A stretch of DNA of 64,000 nt from Capsicum annuum (Eukaryota; Streptophyta; Magnoliopsida; Solanales; Solanaceae). Shown here in pieces: positions 10,246-22,200 of the stretch. The stretch is from positions 227,002,885-227,066,884 of the forward strand of contig NC_061117.1 of the NCBI RefSeq assembly GCF_002878395.1, read 5' to 3'. The notes beneath the pieces were generated by a model. The model searched no databases and had not been told where the DNA came from. It saw only the letters and a list, made by a program, of their open reading frames with translations. The position numbers and the translations under genes were made by a program. The first letter of the stretch is position 1, and every line of letters begins with the position of its first letter.

Positions 10246-13200
10246 TCAGGGGTGGGCCTAGGGTCCGGGAATTTTGTAGGACAAAAATTGATCAAGGCGT
10301 GCTAAGGAGGTAGGGGATCATCCCAGTGTGGTCCGTTTAAATATTTGTGGCCATTTGGGTGGACAAACGGGCGGTACGAAGCGAATGGAGCATTTTTAGG
10401 CCAAATCGGTGTGCTATTGCCCATGATTTTGGGGTGGGGCCTAGGGTCCTAGTATGCTGTGGAGTGAAAATCGACCGGGGCATGCCAAGAAGGTTGGGGA
10501 TCATCCTAGTGTCGTTCGTCTAAATTTTCATTTCCTTTTGGGTGGACAAACGGTGAAACGGCCTGAACTGGGTTTTTTTGGGTTAAATGGTGTACTATAG
10601 CCTATGGTTTTGGGGGTCGGCCTAGGGTCTGGGCGTGCTGTAGGCCAAAAATAGCCCAGGGCATGCCAGTGATGTTGGGATCATCTTAGTGTGGTTCGTT
10701 TAAATTTTCGTGGCTATTTGGGTGGACAAACGGGCAAAATAGAGAGAGTGGGGCATTTGCGGGCCAAATTGGTGTGCTATAGCTTACAATTTTTGATGTG
10801 GACCAAGGGTTCGGGCGTGCTATGGGCCAAAAATTGATCGAGGCATGTCAGGGAGGTTAGGGATTATCCCAGTGTGGTTCTTTTAAATTTTTGTAGCCAT
10901 TTGGGTGGATAAACAGGTGAAGCATTGCGAACAAGGCATTTTTGGATCGATGTTCTATAGCCCATATTTTTAGGGGTGGGCCCGGGGTCCGAGTGTACTG
11001 TGTGTCGAAGATCAACCGTGGTATTCCAGGATGGTTGGAGATCATCCCAATGTGGTCCGTTTAAATTTTCGTGGTCATTTGGGTGGATAAACGGGTAAAA
11101 AGACACGAACGGGGCATTTTTGGGCCAAATAGGTGTGCTATAGCCCACAATTTTGGGGGTGGACCCAGGGTCCGGGCGTGTTGTGGGACAAAAATCAATT
11201 AGGACATGTCAGGAAGATTGGGGATCTTCCAAGTGTGGTCCGTTTAAATTTTTGTGGCTACTTGGGTGGATAAACGGGCGAAACAGGAATGAACGGGGCA
11301 TTTTTGAGCTAAATTAATGTGCTATAGCCCACAGTTTTGGTGGTGTTCCTGGCGTCAAGGCATGTTGTTGGCCAAAAATTGATCGGGACATGACAGGGAG
11401 GTTGGATTGTCCAAGTGTGGTCTGTTTAGATTTTTATGGCTATTTGGATGGACAAGCGGGCGAAACGAGAAGAACAGGGCATTTTCGAGCCAAATTGGTA
11501 TGCTAGAGCCCACGGTTTCGAGGATGGGCCCACAGTCAGGGCGTGCTGTGGGCCAAAAGTTCACTGTGGCATGGCAGGGATGTTGGGGATTGTCCCAGTA
11601 TGGTCTATTTAAATTTTTGTGGGCATTTGGGTGGAAATATGAGTGAAATGGTGCGAACGGGTCATTTTCGGTCCAAATCAATGTGCTATATCCCATGATT
11701 TTGGGAGTGTGCCTAATGTCTGGGCGTGCTGTGGGCCAAACATTAAGTGGGGCATGCCAGGGAGGTTGGGGATCATCCCAGTGTAGTACGTTTAAATTTT
11801 TATGGCTATTTGGGTGGACAAATGAGCAAAACACCGCGAATGGGGCATTTTCTAGCTAAATCAGTGAGCTATATCCCACGGTTTCGGGGGTGGGCCTAGG
11901 ATCTGGGCAAACTGTGGGCCAAAATTCGACTGAGGCATGCCAAGGAGGTTGAGAATCATCCCAGTATGGTTCACTTAAATTTTCATGGCTATTTAGGTGG
12001 ACAAACAGGCAAAACGATGCAAATGGGGCATTTTCAGACCGAATCAGTGTGCTATAGCCCACGGTTTTGGGGGTTGGGCTCGGGGTCCGGGAGTAATGTG
12101 GGCCGAAAATCAACTGCGACATGACAGGGAGGTTGGGGATCATCCCAGTATGGTTTGATTAAATTTTTGTAGCCATTTGTGTGGACAAATGGATGAAACA
12201 GTGTGAATGGGGTATTTTTGGGCCAAATTGATGTGCTACAACCCACAGTTTTGGGGGTGGGCTAGGGGTATGGGCGTGTTGTTTGCCAAAAATTGATCGG
12301 GGCAAGCTAGGGAGGTTGGGGATCACCCCAGTATGGTTTGTAAATATTTTTGTGGCCATTTGGGTGAACAAATGGGCAAAACGGCACGAGGACATTTTTG
12401 GGCCAAATTGATGTGCTATAGCCCACGGTTTTGTGGGTGGGCCTGGTATTCGGGTGTTCTGTGGTTCAAAAATCAACCAAGGACAGATAGAAAGGTTGGG
12501 GATCATCTCATTATGGTTTATTTATATTTTTATGGCAATTTGGGTGAACAAACGGGCGAAACAGCACGAATGGGGCATTTTTGGGTGAAATCAGTTTATG
12601 ATAGCTCGTGGTTTTGGGGGTGGGCTTGGGGTTTAGGCATGCTATGGGACAAAATACATCCGAGGCATGCCAAGGAGGTTGGGAATCATCCTAGTGTAGT
12701 TCGTTTAAATTTTTGTGGTAATTTGGGTGGATAAATGAGCGAAACGGCACGAATGGATCATTTTAAAGCCAAATCGGTGTGCTATAGCCCACGGTTTCGG
12801 GGATGGGCCCGGGGTCTGGGTGTGCTGTGGGCCATAAATTAATCGAGGCATTCCAGGGAGGTTAGGGATCATCTTAGTGTGGTCCATTTAAATTTTTATG
12901 GCCATTTGGGTGGACAAATGGGCAAAACGGCACGAACGAGTAGTTTTTTGGGTCAAATCGGTATGCTAAAGCCCACGATTTTGGGTGTGGGCTCGAGGTC
13001 CGGGCGAGCTGTGAGACGAAAATCAATTTGGGCATGCCAGGGAAGTTGGGGATAATCCCTGTGTTGTCTGTTTAAATTTTTATGGCTATTTGGGTGGACA
13101 AACAGGCAAAACGGCATGAACGGGACATTTTCGGGCGTAATCGGTGTGCCATTGCCCATGATTTAGAGGTGGGCCTACGGTCTGGCCATGCAGTCGGCTA

Positions 13201-16200
13201 AAAATGACTGGGGCATGCCAAGGAGGTTAGGGATCATCCCAGCGTGGTTCGTTTAAATTTTTGTAGTCATTTGGGTGGAAAATAGGCGAAACTGTGTGAA
13301 TAGGGCATTTTGGGGCCAAATTGGTATGCTATAATAGCCCACGGCATGGGGGGTGGGCTCGGGGTCTGGGCATGCTATGGGTCAAAAATTGACTGGGGCA
13401 TCCCAGGATGTTGGAGATAATCCAAGTGTGGTCCGTTTAAATTTTCGTGGCCATTTGTGAGGATAAATGGTAGAAATGGCGAGAACGGGGCATTTTCTTG
13501 CTGAATCGGTGTGCTGTAGCCTACGGTTTTGGGGGTGGGCCCAGGGTCCTGGTGTACTGTGGGCCAAAATCAATCGAGGTGTGCCAGGGAGGTTAGGGAT
13601 CATCCCATTTTGGTTTGTTTAAATTTTGTGACCATTTGGGTAGACAAACGGGCGAAACGACACGAACGGGGTATTTTCAAGCTAAATTTGTGTGCTATAG
13701 CCAATGGTTTTGGGGGTGGGCTCGGGTTCGGAGCGTGATGTGGGTAAAAAATCAACTGGGGCATTCTAGTGAGGTTGAGGATCGTCCCAGTGTGGTCCGT
13801 TTAAATTTTCATGGCCATTTAGGTGGACAAATGATCGAAACGGTGCAAACAGAGAATTTTCGAGGCAAATCAGTGTATTATAGCCCATGGTTTCAAGGAT
13901 GGGATAGGGGTGCAGTATGATGTGGGTCAAAAATCAACCGGGCCATGCCAGGGAGGTTGGGGATCATCCCATTGTGGTCCGTTTAATTTTCATGGTCATT
14001 TGGGTGGCGAACGATCAAAACAACGCAAATGGGGCATTTTTGGGCCAAATCAGTGTGATATAGCCCACGGTTTTGGGGGTGGGCCGGGGGTCCGGGTGTG
14101 CTGTGGTCCGCTTAAATTTTCATTTCCATTTGGGTGGACAAATGGGTGAAACGGCTGGAACAAGGTATTTTTAGGCTAAATCGGTATGCTATTACCCACG
14201 ATTTTCGATGTGGGCCTAGGGTCCGGGCGTGCTATGGGCTAAAAATTGATTGCTACATGCCAGGGAGGTTGGGGATTATCCCGGTGTGGTCTATTTAAAT
14301 TTTTGTTGCCATTTGAGTGGACAAACAGGCGGAACAGAGAAAATGGGGCATTTTTTAGCCAAATTGGTGTGCTATAGCCCACAGTTTTGGGGGTGGGCTC
14401 GGGGTTCGATCATGCTTTGTGTCAAAAATAAATTAAGGCATGCGATGGAGGTTGGGGATCATCCTGTTATGGTCCGTTTAAATTGTTGTGGCCATTTGGG
14501 TGGACAAACGGGCAAAACGACACGAACGGGGCATTTTGGGGCCAAATCGATGTGCTTTAGCCCACGGTTTTGGGGGTGGATCTGGGGTCTGGGCGTGCTG
14601 TAGGACAAATATTGGTTGGGGCATGCGAGGGAGGTTTAGGATCATCCCAGTATGGTACGTTCAAATTTTTGTGGCCATTTGGGTGGACAAACGGGCAAAA
14701 TGGCGCGAACAGGGCATTTTTGGGCTAAATCGATGTTCTATAGCCCACAGTTTTGGGGGTAGGTCCGAGTTTCGGGTGTGCTGTGTGCTGAAAATCAATT
14801 GAGGAATGTCAGGGAGGTTGGGGATCATTCCAGTGTAGTCCGTTTAAATTTTTGTGGCTATTTGGGTGGACAAATGGGTGTATCGGCATAAACGGAGCAT
14901 TTTTGGGCTAAATTAGTGTGCTATAGCCCACGGTTTTGGGGGTGGGCCCGAGGTTCGAGTGTGCTGTGGGCAAAAAAATGACCGAGGCATGCCAGGGAGG
15001 TTGTGGATCATCCCAGTGCATTCCTTTTAAATTTTTGTGGTCATTTGGGTGGACAAATGGGTGAAACGACGCAAACGGGACATTTTTGATCCGAATCAGC
15101 GTGCTATAGCCCACACTTTTGGGGGTGGGCTTGGGGTCTCGGTGCGATGTTGGTCGAAAATCAACCAGGGCATGGCAGGGACGTTGGCGGTTATCCCAGT
15201 ATAGTTCGTTTAAATTTTCGTGGCCATTTAGGTGGACAAACGGGCGTAACAGTACGAATGGGGAATTTTTGGGCTAAATTGGTGTGTTATATCCTATGGT
15301 TTTGGGGGTGGACCCGAGGTACGGGTGTGTTGTGGGTCAAAAATTAATCAAGGTATGCCAGGGAGGTTAGGGATCATTCCAGTATAGTTCATTTAAATTT
15401 TTGTGGCTATTATGGTGGATAAACAGGCAAAACAGTTTGAACGGGGCATTTTTGGTCCAAATCAGTGTGCTATGGCCTACGGTTTGGGGGTGGGCTTGAG
15501 GTCCGGGCGTGATGTGGATCGAAAATCAACCGAGGCATTCCAGGGAGGTTAGGGATCATCCCAGTATAGTCCGTTTAAATTTTTGCTGCCATTTGGGTAG
15601 ACAAACGAGTGAAACGGCATGAACGAGGGTGTTATCGAGCTAAATAGATGTCCTATAGCCCATAGTTTTGGGGGTGGGCCCGAGTTTCGGGCGTACTATG
15701 GGCCAAAAATTGATCGGGGTATGCCATGGTGGTTGGGTATCATCCCAGTGTGGTTTGCTTATATTTTCGTGGCTATTTGGGTGAACAAACAGGTGAAATG
15801 TTGTGAATGGGGCAGTTTTGGGCCAAATCAGTGTGCCATAGACCATGATTTTAGGGGTGGGCCTGGGGTGCAGGTATGCTAAGGGCCAAAAATTGATCAG
15901 GGCATGTTAGGGAGGTTGGGGATCATCTCTGGGTGGTTCGTTTAAATTTTTATGACCATTTGGGTGGACAAATGGGCAAAACGGCATGAACGAGAATTTT
16001 TGGGCCAAATTAGTGTGCTATAGCCCACGGTTTTGTGGGTGGGTCAAGGTTTCGGGTGTGCTGTAGGCCAAAAATCGACTGGGGCATTTCAGGGAGGTTG
16101 AGGATCATCCCAGTATGGTCCGTTTAAATTTTTGTGGCCATTTGGGGGGACAAATGGGTAAAACGACGCGAACTGGGCATTTTTAGGCTAAATCGATGTG

Positions 16201-18628
16201 CTATAGCCTACGGTTTCTAGGCTAGGCCCGGGGTACGAATGTGCTATGGGTTGAAAATCGATTAGGGTATACCAGGATGGTTGAGAATTACCTCAGCGTG
16301 GTCTATTTAAATTTTTGTGGCTATTTCTGTGGACAAACGAATAAAATAGGGCATTTTCGGGTCAAATCAATGAGTTATAGCCCACGATTTTAGGGCTGGG
16401 CCCAGGTTCTAGGCGTACTGTGGGCTAAAAATCAAACGGGGCATGCCAAGGTGGTTGGGGATCACCCCAGTGTAGTCTGTTGAAATTTTTATGGCTATTT
16501 GGGTGGACAAACGGGCAAAATAGGGCATTTTCGGGCCAAATTGGTGTGTTATAGCCTATGGTTTTAGGGGTGGGCCCAGGGTTCGGGCATGCTGTGGGCT
16601 GAAAATCGACTAGGGCATGACAGTGAGGTTAGAGATCATCTCGGTGTGGTCCGTTTAAATTTTTGTGGCCATTTGGGTGGACCAACAAGCAAAACAGTGC
16701 GAACATGTCATTTTTAAGCCAAATCGGTGTGCTATAGCCCAAGGTTTTGGGGGTGGGCCCAGGTCAGGGTGTGCTGTAGGCCGAAAATCAATTGAGGCTT
16801 GGTAGGGAGGTTGGGGATCATCCAAGTATAGTCTGTTTAAATTTTTGTGGCCATTTGGTCGGACAAACGGGCAAAAAAGCACAAATGGGGCATTATCAAG
16901 CTAAATCGATGTGCTATAGTGAATGGTTTTGAGGGTGCACCTAGGGTCCGGGCGTTTTGTGGACCTAAAATTGAATGGAGTGTACCAGGGAGGTTGGGGA
17001 TCATCCCAGTTTGGTCCTTTTAAATTTTTGTGGCCATTTGGGTAGACAAACGGGCGAAACAGTGCAAATAGGGCATTTTCATGCCAAATCGGTATACTAT
17101 AGCCCTCAGTTTCAGGAGTGGGCCCGTATTCTGGGCATGCTATTTGCTGAAAATCATTTGGGGCTTTCCAGGGAGGTTGGCAATCATCCCATTATGGTCT
17201 GTTTAAATTTTTATGGCCATTTGAGGACAAAAGGGAGAAACAGCGTGAACGAGGCAATTTCAAGCTAAATCGGTGTGCTATTGCCCACAGTTTTGGGAGT
17301 GGGCCCATGGTCCGGGTATGATGTGGGCTAAAAATCTACCAGGTCATGCCAAGAATCTTGGGGATCATCTCAGTATGGTCTTTTTAAATTTTCATTGCTA
17401 TTTGGGTGGACAAACGGGTGAAACGACCCAAATGGGGCTTTTTCGGGCCAAATCGGTGTGCTATAGAACATGGTTTTTAGTGTGGGCCTGGTTTCTGGGC
17501 TTGCTGTGGGTTGAAAATCAATTGGGGCATGCAAGGGAGGTTGGGGATCATCCCAGTGTTGTTCGTTTAAATTTTTGTGGCCATTTGGGTCGACAAATGG
17601 GCGAAACAATGCCAATGGGGCATTTTTGTCCCAAATGGGTCTGCTATAGCCAACGATTTTAGGAGTGGGCTCGAGGTCTGAGCGTGCTGTGGGCTGAAAA
17701 TCGTTCGAGGCTTGACAGCAAGGTTGGGGATCATCCTAGTATGGTCCATTTAAAATTTTGTGGCTAGTTAGGTGGACAAACAGGAGAAATGGCACGAACG
17801 GGACATTTTTGGGCCAAATCGGAGAGCTATAGCCCATGGTTTTGGGGGTGGACCTAGGGTCCGAGCGTACTGATGGTCGATAATCGACCAAGAAATGCCA
17901 GGGAGGTTGGAGATCATCCCAGTGTGGTCTGTTTAAATTTTCGTGGCTATTTGGGTGGAAAAATAGGGAAAACAATGCTAATGGGGCATTTTTGGGCTAA
18001 ATCGGTGTGTAATAGCCTACGGTTTTGGGGGTGGGCCCGGGGTTTGGGCGTACTGTGGGCTGAAAACCAACTGGGGCATGCTAGGAAGGTTGGGGATCAT
18101 CCCAGTGTGGTCCATTTGAATTTTTATGGCTATTTGGGTGGACAAACGGGCGAAATAGTGTGAATGGGGTATTTTTGGGCCAAGTCAGTTTGCAATAGCC
18201 CATGGTTAAGGGGTGGGCTCGGGGTTCAGGCATGCTGTGGGCCAAAAATTCACTGAGGAATGCCAGGGAGGTTGGGGATCATCCTAGTATGGTCTGTTTA
18301 AATTTTCGTGGCCATTTGGGTGGATAAATAGGCAAAATGGCACGAATGGGTCATTTTTAAGCCAAATTGGTGTGCTATAGCACACGGTTTTGGGGATGGG
18401 CCAGGGTCCAGGCGTGCTGTGGGCCAAAAATTGATTGAGGCATGCTAGGGAGGTTGGGATCCATCCCAGTGTGGTTCGTTTAAATTTTCGTGGCCATTTG
18501 GGTGGACAAAAGGGCAAAACAGTGAGAATGGGGCATTTTTAGGCTAAATAAATGTGCTATATCCCACGGTTTTGGGGGTTGGCCCGAGTTTTTGGCATGC
18601 TGTGGGACGAAAATAAAACGGGGAGTGC

Positions 18629-18633
18629 CAGGG
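18629..18633 (+). repeat. Target-site duplication, left copy (CAGGG)
   Basis: CAGGG directly precedes the solo LTR and is repeated directly after it at 19219-19223. The site lies in the satellite motif GCCAGGGAGG. Confidence 0.9.
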
Positions 18634-19218
18634 TGATATAAGAATAATCATGGATATGAGCTTAAGAGAGTGTGTGTTAGACCCGATACTTGGTGGATGC
18701 AAATGAAATGCAAAGAAGAACCTAAATGGACTCCAAAACCGTCCATACATAGGACTCTAAGGGCGCCTACTTGAAGCTATTCATTAAAGTGCCCTTTTGG
18801 CCATTTCACCTTACTTTTGTAATAAGTCTATAAATAGACTAGTTTAGGTCTTTAGTTCTTTAGTTGATGATTATTGTAATTCTTGAACTTTTGAAACACC
18901 AAGTCCTCTCTCCTTGAGGTACAAAACGAAAACTTGTAACTAGGATAACATTCAAGGGTGGAATCTCTTATGATTGCTTGTTTGTTAGAAACATTAGTGT
19001 TTGAGTGGTGGAGGTGATTGTTAACGTGTTTTGTAGGGGTTTTAGAGTTTAATAAACTCTCTAGTTACTACTTTACATGTTTTCCTTGTGTCAAGTTATC
19101 TATCTTCTTTATCATTAAGTTTGTGTTTGCTTCCTTGTGTCATTTTGTGTCTTGCTTGTTAGGGTATTTGCGGGTCACTTGTGGACTATTTTGTGCTTGT
19201 GGATACCGTGAGTTATCA
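18634..19218 (+). mobile_element. Solo LTR of a retrotransposon (585 bp)
   Basis: The segment begins TGATATAAGAAT and ends GTGAGTTATCA, with TGATA/TATCA inverted ends, and is bounded by perfect 5-bp direct repeats CAGGG. It contains a TATA box at 18829-18836 on the plus strand and AATAAA at 19051-19056, but no internal coding region. Such a structure is normally left when the two LTRs of an element recombine. Parts resemble the LTR of the 28-4242 element: GTAATAAGT before the TATA box, then GAAACAC...CCTCTCTC. The two therefore belong to related families. The 85-codon frame at 19018-19275 runs across the LTR end into satellite and is not a gene. Confidence 0.92.
18829..18836 (+). promoter_or_regulatory. 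TATA box of the solo LTR
   Basis: CTATAAATAGAC is preceded by GTAATAAG, the same arrangement as in the LTRs at 28-752 and 3508-4242 on the opposite strand. A solo LTR can keep promoter activity and would read rightwards into satellite. Confidence 0.6.
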
Positions 19219-19223
19219 CAGGG
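19219..19223 (+). repeat. Target-site duplication, right copy (CAGGG)
   Basis: This is an exact copy of 18629-18633. The interrupted monomer resumes here as CAGGGAGGTTGGG. Confidence 0.9.
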
Positions 19224-19249
19224 AGGTTGGGCATCATCCCAATGTAGTC

Positions 19250-22200
19250 CGTTTAAATTTTTTTGGCCATTTTAGTGGACAAACGGGCATACCAACACGA
19301 ATAATACATTTTCAAGCCAAATCGGTGTGCTATAGATCACGGTTTTAGGAGTGGGCCCGAGGTTTGGGTGTGTTATGGGCTAAAAATTGACCGAGGCATG
19401 ACAAGAAGGTTGGGTATCTTGATAGTATGGTCCGTTTAAATTTTCATTGCTATTTGGGTGGACAAACAGGTGAAACAGCCTGAACGGGGCTTTTTTGGGC
19501 CAAATCGATTTGCTATAGCTAGCGGTTTTGGGTGTGGGCCTAGGTTCCGGGCATGCTGTGGGTCAAAAATCAACTGGGGCATGCCAGGGAGGTTGGGGAT
19601 CATCTCAGTGTGGTCCATTTAAATTTTTGTGGCCATTTGTGTGAACAAACGGGCAAAACGGCGCGAATAGGGAATTTTCGGGCTAAATCGGTCTGCTATA
19701 GCCAACGGTTTCAGGAGTGGGCTCGAGGTTCGGGCGTGCTGTGGGCTGAAAATAATCTAAGGTATGTCAAAGAGATTGGGGATAGTCCCAGTGTGGTCTG
19801 TTTAAATTTTTGTGGCCATTTGGGAGGACAAACAATAGAAATGGCACAAATGGGGCATTTTTGGGCAAAATCAGCGTGCTATAGCCCAAGATTTTAGGGG
19901 TGGACCCGAGGTACGGGCGTACTGTGGGTGGATAATCAACTGAGGCATTCTAAGAAGGTTGGGGATTATCCCAGTGTGGTGTGTTTATATTTTTGTGGCT
20001 ATTTGGGTGGACAAACGGGCGAAATGGTGCGAATAAGGCATTTTCGGGCTAAATCGATGCGCTATAGCCCACAGTTTCGGGGGTGGGCCCAGGGTTTGGG
20101 TGTCCTGTGGTCCAAAAATCTATCGGGGTGATCCAAGAAGGTTAGGGATTATCCCGGTATGTTCTGTTTAAATTATTGTGGCAATTTGGGTAAACAAACA
20201 GGCGAAACAGCATAAACGGGGCATTTTTGGGCCAAATCAATTTACAATAGCCCATGGTTTCGGGGGTGGGCCTGGGGTTCGAGCGTTCTATGGGCCAAAA
20301 ATTGACCGAGGCATTCCAAGGAGGTTGGGGATCATCCTAGCATGGTCCTTTAAATTTTCGTGGCCATTTGTGTGGACAAATGATTGAAACGGTGCAAACG
20401 GGTTATTTTCGAGCAAAATTGATGTGCTATAGCCCACGGTTTTGGGGTTAGGCTCGGGTTCTGGGTGTGCTATGGGCCGAAAACCAACTGGGGTATACCA
20501 GGGAGGTTGGAAATCATCCCAGTGTGGTCCGTTTAAATTTTTATGGCTATTTGGGTGGTCAAACGGGTAAAACGGTACGAACGGGGCATTTTTAGGCTAA
20601 ATAGGTGTGCTATAGCCCACGGTTTTATGGGTGGGCATGAGTTTCGGATGTGCTGTGGCACAAAAATCAACTGAGGCATGCTAGGGAGGTTGGAGATCAT
20701 CCCAGTAAAGTCCGTTTATATTTTCGTGTCCATTTGGGTGGACAAACGGACATAACAGCACGAACAGGGCATTTTTGAGCCAAATCGCTGTGCTAAAGCA
20801 CACAGTTTTAGGGGTGGGCTCGAGGTTCGGGTGTGTTGTGGGCCAAAAATAGACCGAGGTGTGCCAGGAAGGTAGGAGATCATCCCAGTATGGTCCATTT
20901 AAATTTTCATGGCCATTTGGGTGGACAAAAGGATGAAACGGAGAACGAGCCATTTTTGGGCAATATCAGTGTGCTATAGCCTACGGCTTTAGGGGTAGGC
21001 TCATTGTTTGGGCGTGACGTGGGCGAAAAATCAACAGAGGCATGCTGTGTGGTTCGTTTAAATTTTTGTGGCTATTTGTGTGGACAAATAGGCAAAACAA
21101 CACGAACGCGGCATTTTTAGGCCAAATTGGTATGCTATATCCCACGATTTTGAGGGTGGGCCCACGGTTCGGGTATGCTGTGTACGAAAAATTAATCGGG
21201 GCGTGCCAGGGATGTTGGGGATCATCCCAGTGTGGTCAATTTAAATTTTTGTGGCCATTTGGGTGTACAAACAATGGAAACAGCGCAAATGGGGCATTTT
21301 CGGGCCAAATCGATGTGCTATATCCCCTAGTTTTAGGGGTGGACCCGGGATCCGGGTGTGCTGTGGTTCAAAAATCTTCCGGGCTGACCCAAGGAGGTTG
21401 TGGATCATCCCAGTATGGTCCATTTAAATTTTTGTGGCAATTTGGGTAAACAAATGGAAGAAAGGGCACAAACGGGGCATTTTTGGGCTAATTTAGTTTG
21501 CTATAACCTATGGTTTTAGGGGTGGGCTCGGGGTTCAAGTGTGCTGTGGGCCAAAAATTGATCGTGGCATGCCAGGGAGGTTGGGGATCGTCCTAGTGTG
21601 GTCCGTTTAAATTTTCATGGCTATTTGGATGGATAAATGGGAAAACCAGTGCGAACGATGCATTTTTTAGCCAAATCGATGTGCTATAGCCCACGGTTTC
21701 AGGGGTGGGCCTAGGGTTCGGGTGTGCTATGGGCCAAAAATCGACCGGGGAATACCAGGGAGGTTAAGATCTTTCCACTGTGGTCTATTTAAATTTTCAT
21801 GGCCATTTGGGTGGACAAACAGGAGAAACGGTGCGAATAGGGAAGTTTTGGGACAAATTGGTATGCTAAAGCCCACGATTTTAGGGGTAGTCACTGATTT
21901 CGGGTGTGATGTGGAACGAAAATTGATAGGGAATGCAAGGGAGGTTGGGGATCATCTCAATGTGGTTCGTTTAAATTTTTGTGGCCATTTGGGTGGATAA
22001 ATGGGAGAAACGGCATGAATGGGGCAATTTTGGGTCAAATCGGTGAGCTATAGCCCACTGTTTCGGGGGTGGGCCTAGGGTCCGAGTGTGTTGTGTGCCA
22101 AAAATCGACTGGGGTATGCCAAGGAGGTTGGAGATTATCCCAATGTGGTCCATTTAAATTTTCGTGACCATTTGAGTGGACAAATAAGCAAAACAATGCG
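19250..22200 (+). repeat. Segmental satellite copy S1 (about 3 kb)
   Basis: The block shares an ordered series of rare variants with S2 and S3. These are CCATTTTAGT-GACAAACGGG (19266), GATCACGG/GACCACGG, the GGGCTTTTTTGGGCC monomer (19488), CGGTTTCAGGAGTGGGCTCGA (19706), TTTACAATAGCCCA (20240), ATGCTAAAGCCCA (21863) and GGTGAGCTATAG (22041). It lies about 4.1 kb from S2. The edges are approximate. Confidence 0.6.

Larger units (their letters stand above)
4243..18633 (+). repeat. Satellite array, forward orientation, block 1 (about 79 monomers)
   Basis: Head-to-tail copies of a monomer of about 181-183 bp. Landmarks in order: GTTTAAATTTTT, GGCCATTTGGGTGGACAAAC, CGAAACGGCGCGAACG, GGGGCATTTTTGGGCC, GGTGTGCTATAGCCCACGG, TTTTGGGGGTGGGCCC, GGCATGCCAGGGAGGTTGGG, GGATCATCCCAGTG. 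The unit contains short palindromes (GCTATAGC, GCATGC, TTTAAA) and a dyad GGGAT-C-ATCCC. Monomers differ from one another substantially, chiefly by C-to-T and G-to-A changes at CpG sites. Size, tandem order and lack of genes fit a centromeric, pericentromeric or subtelomeric plant satellite. I cannot say which, and I cannot name the family with certainty. No genes are present in this block. Confidence 0.95.

Noticed and set aside
19018..19275. 85-codon Cys/Phe-rich frame
   Set aside because: It starts in the solo LTR and ends in satellite, crossing the target-site duplication, so it cannot be an old gene.
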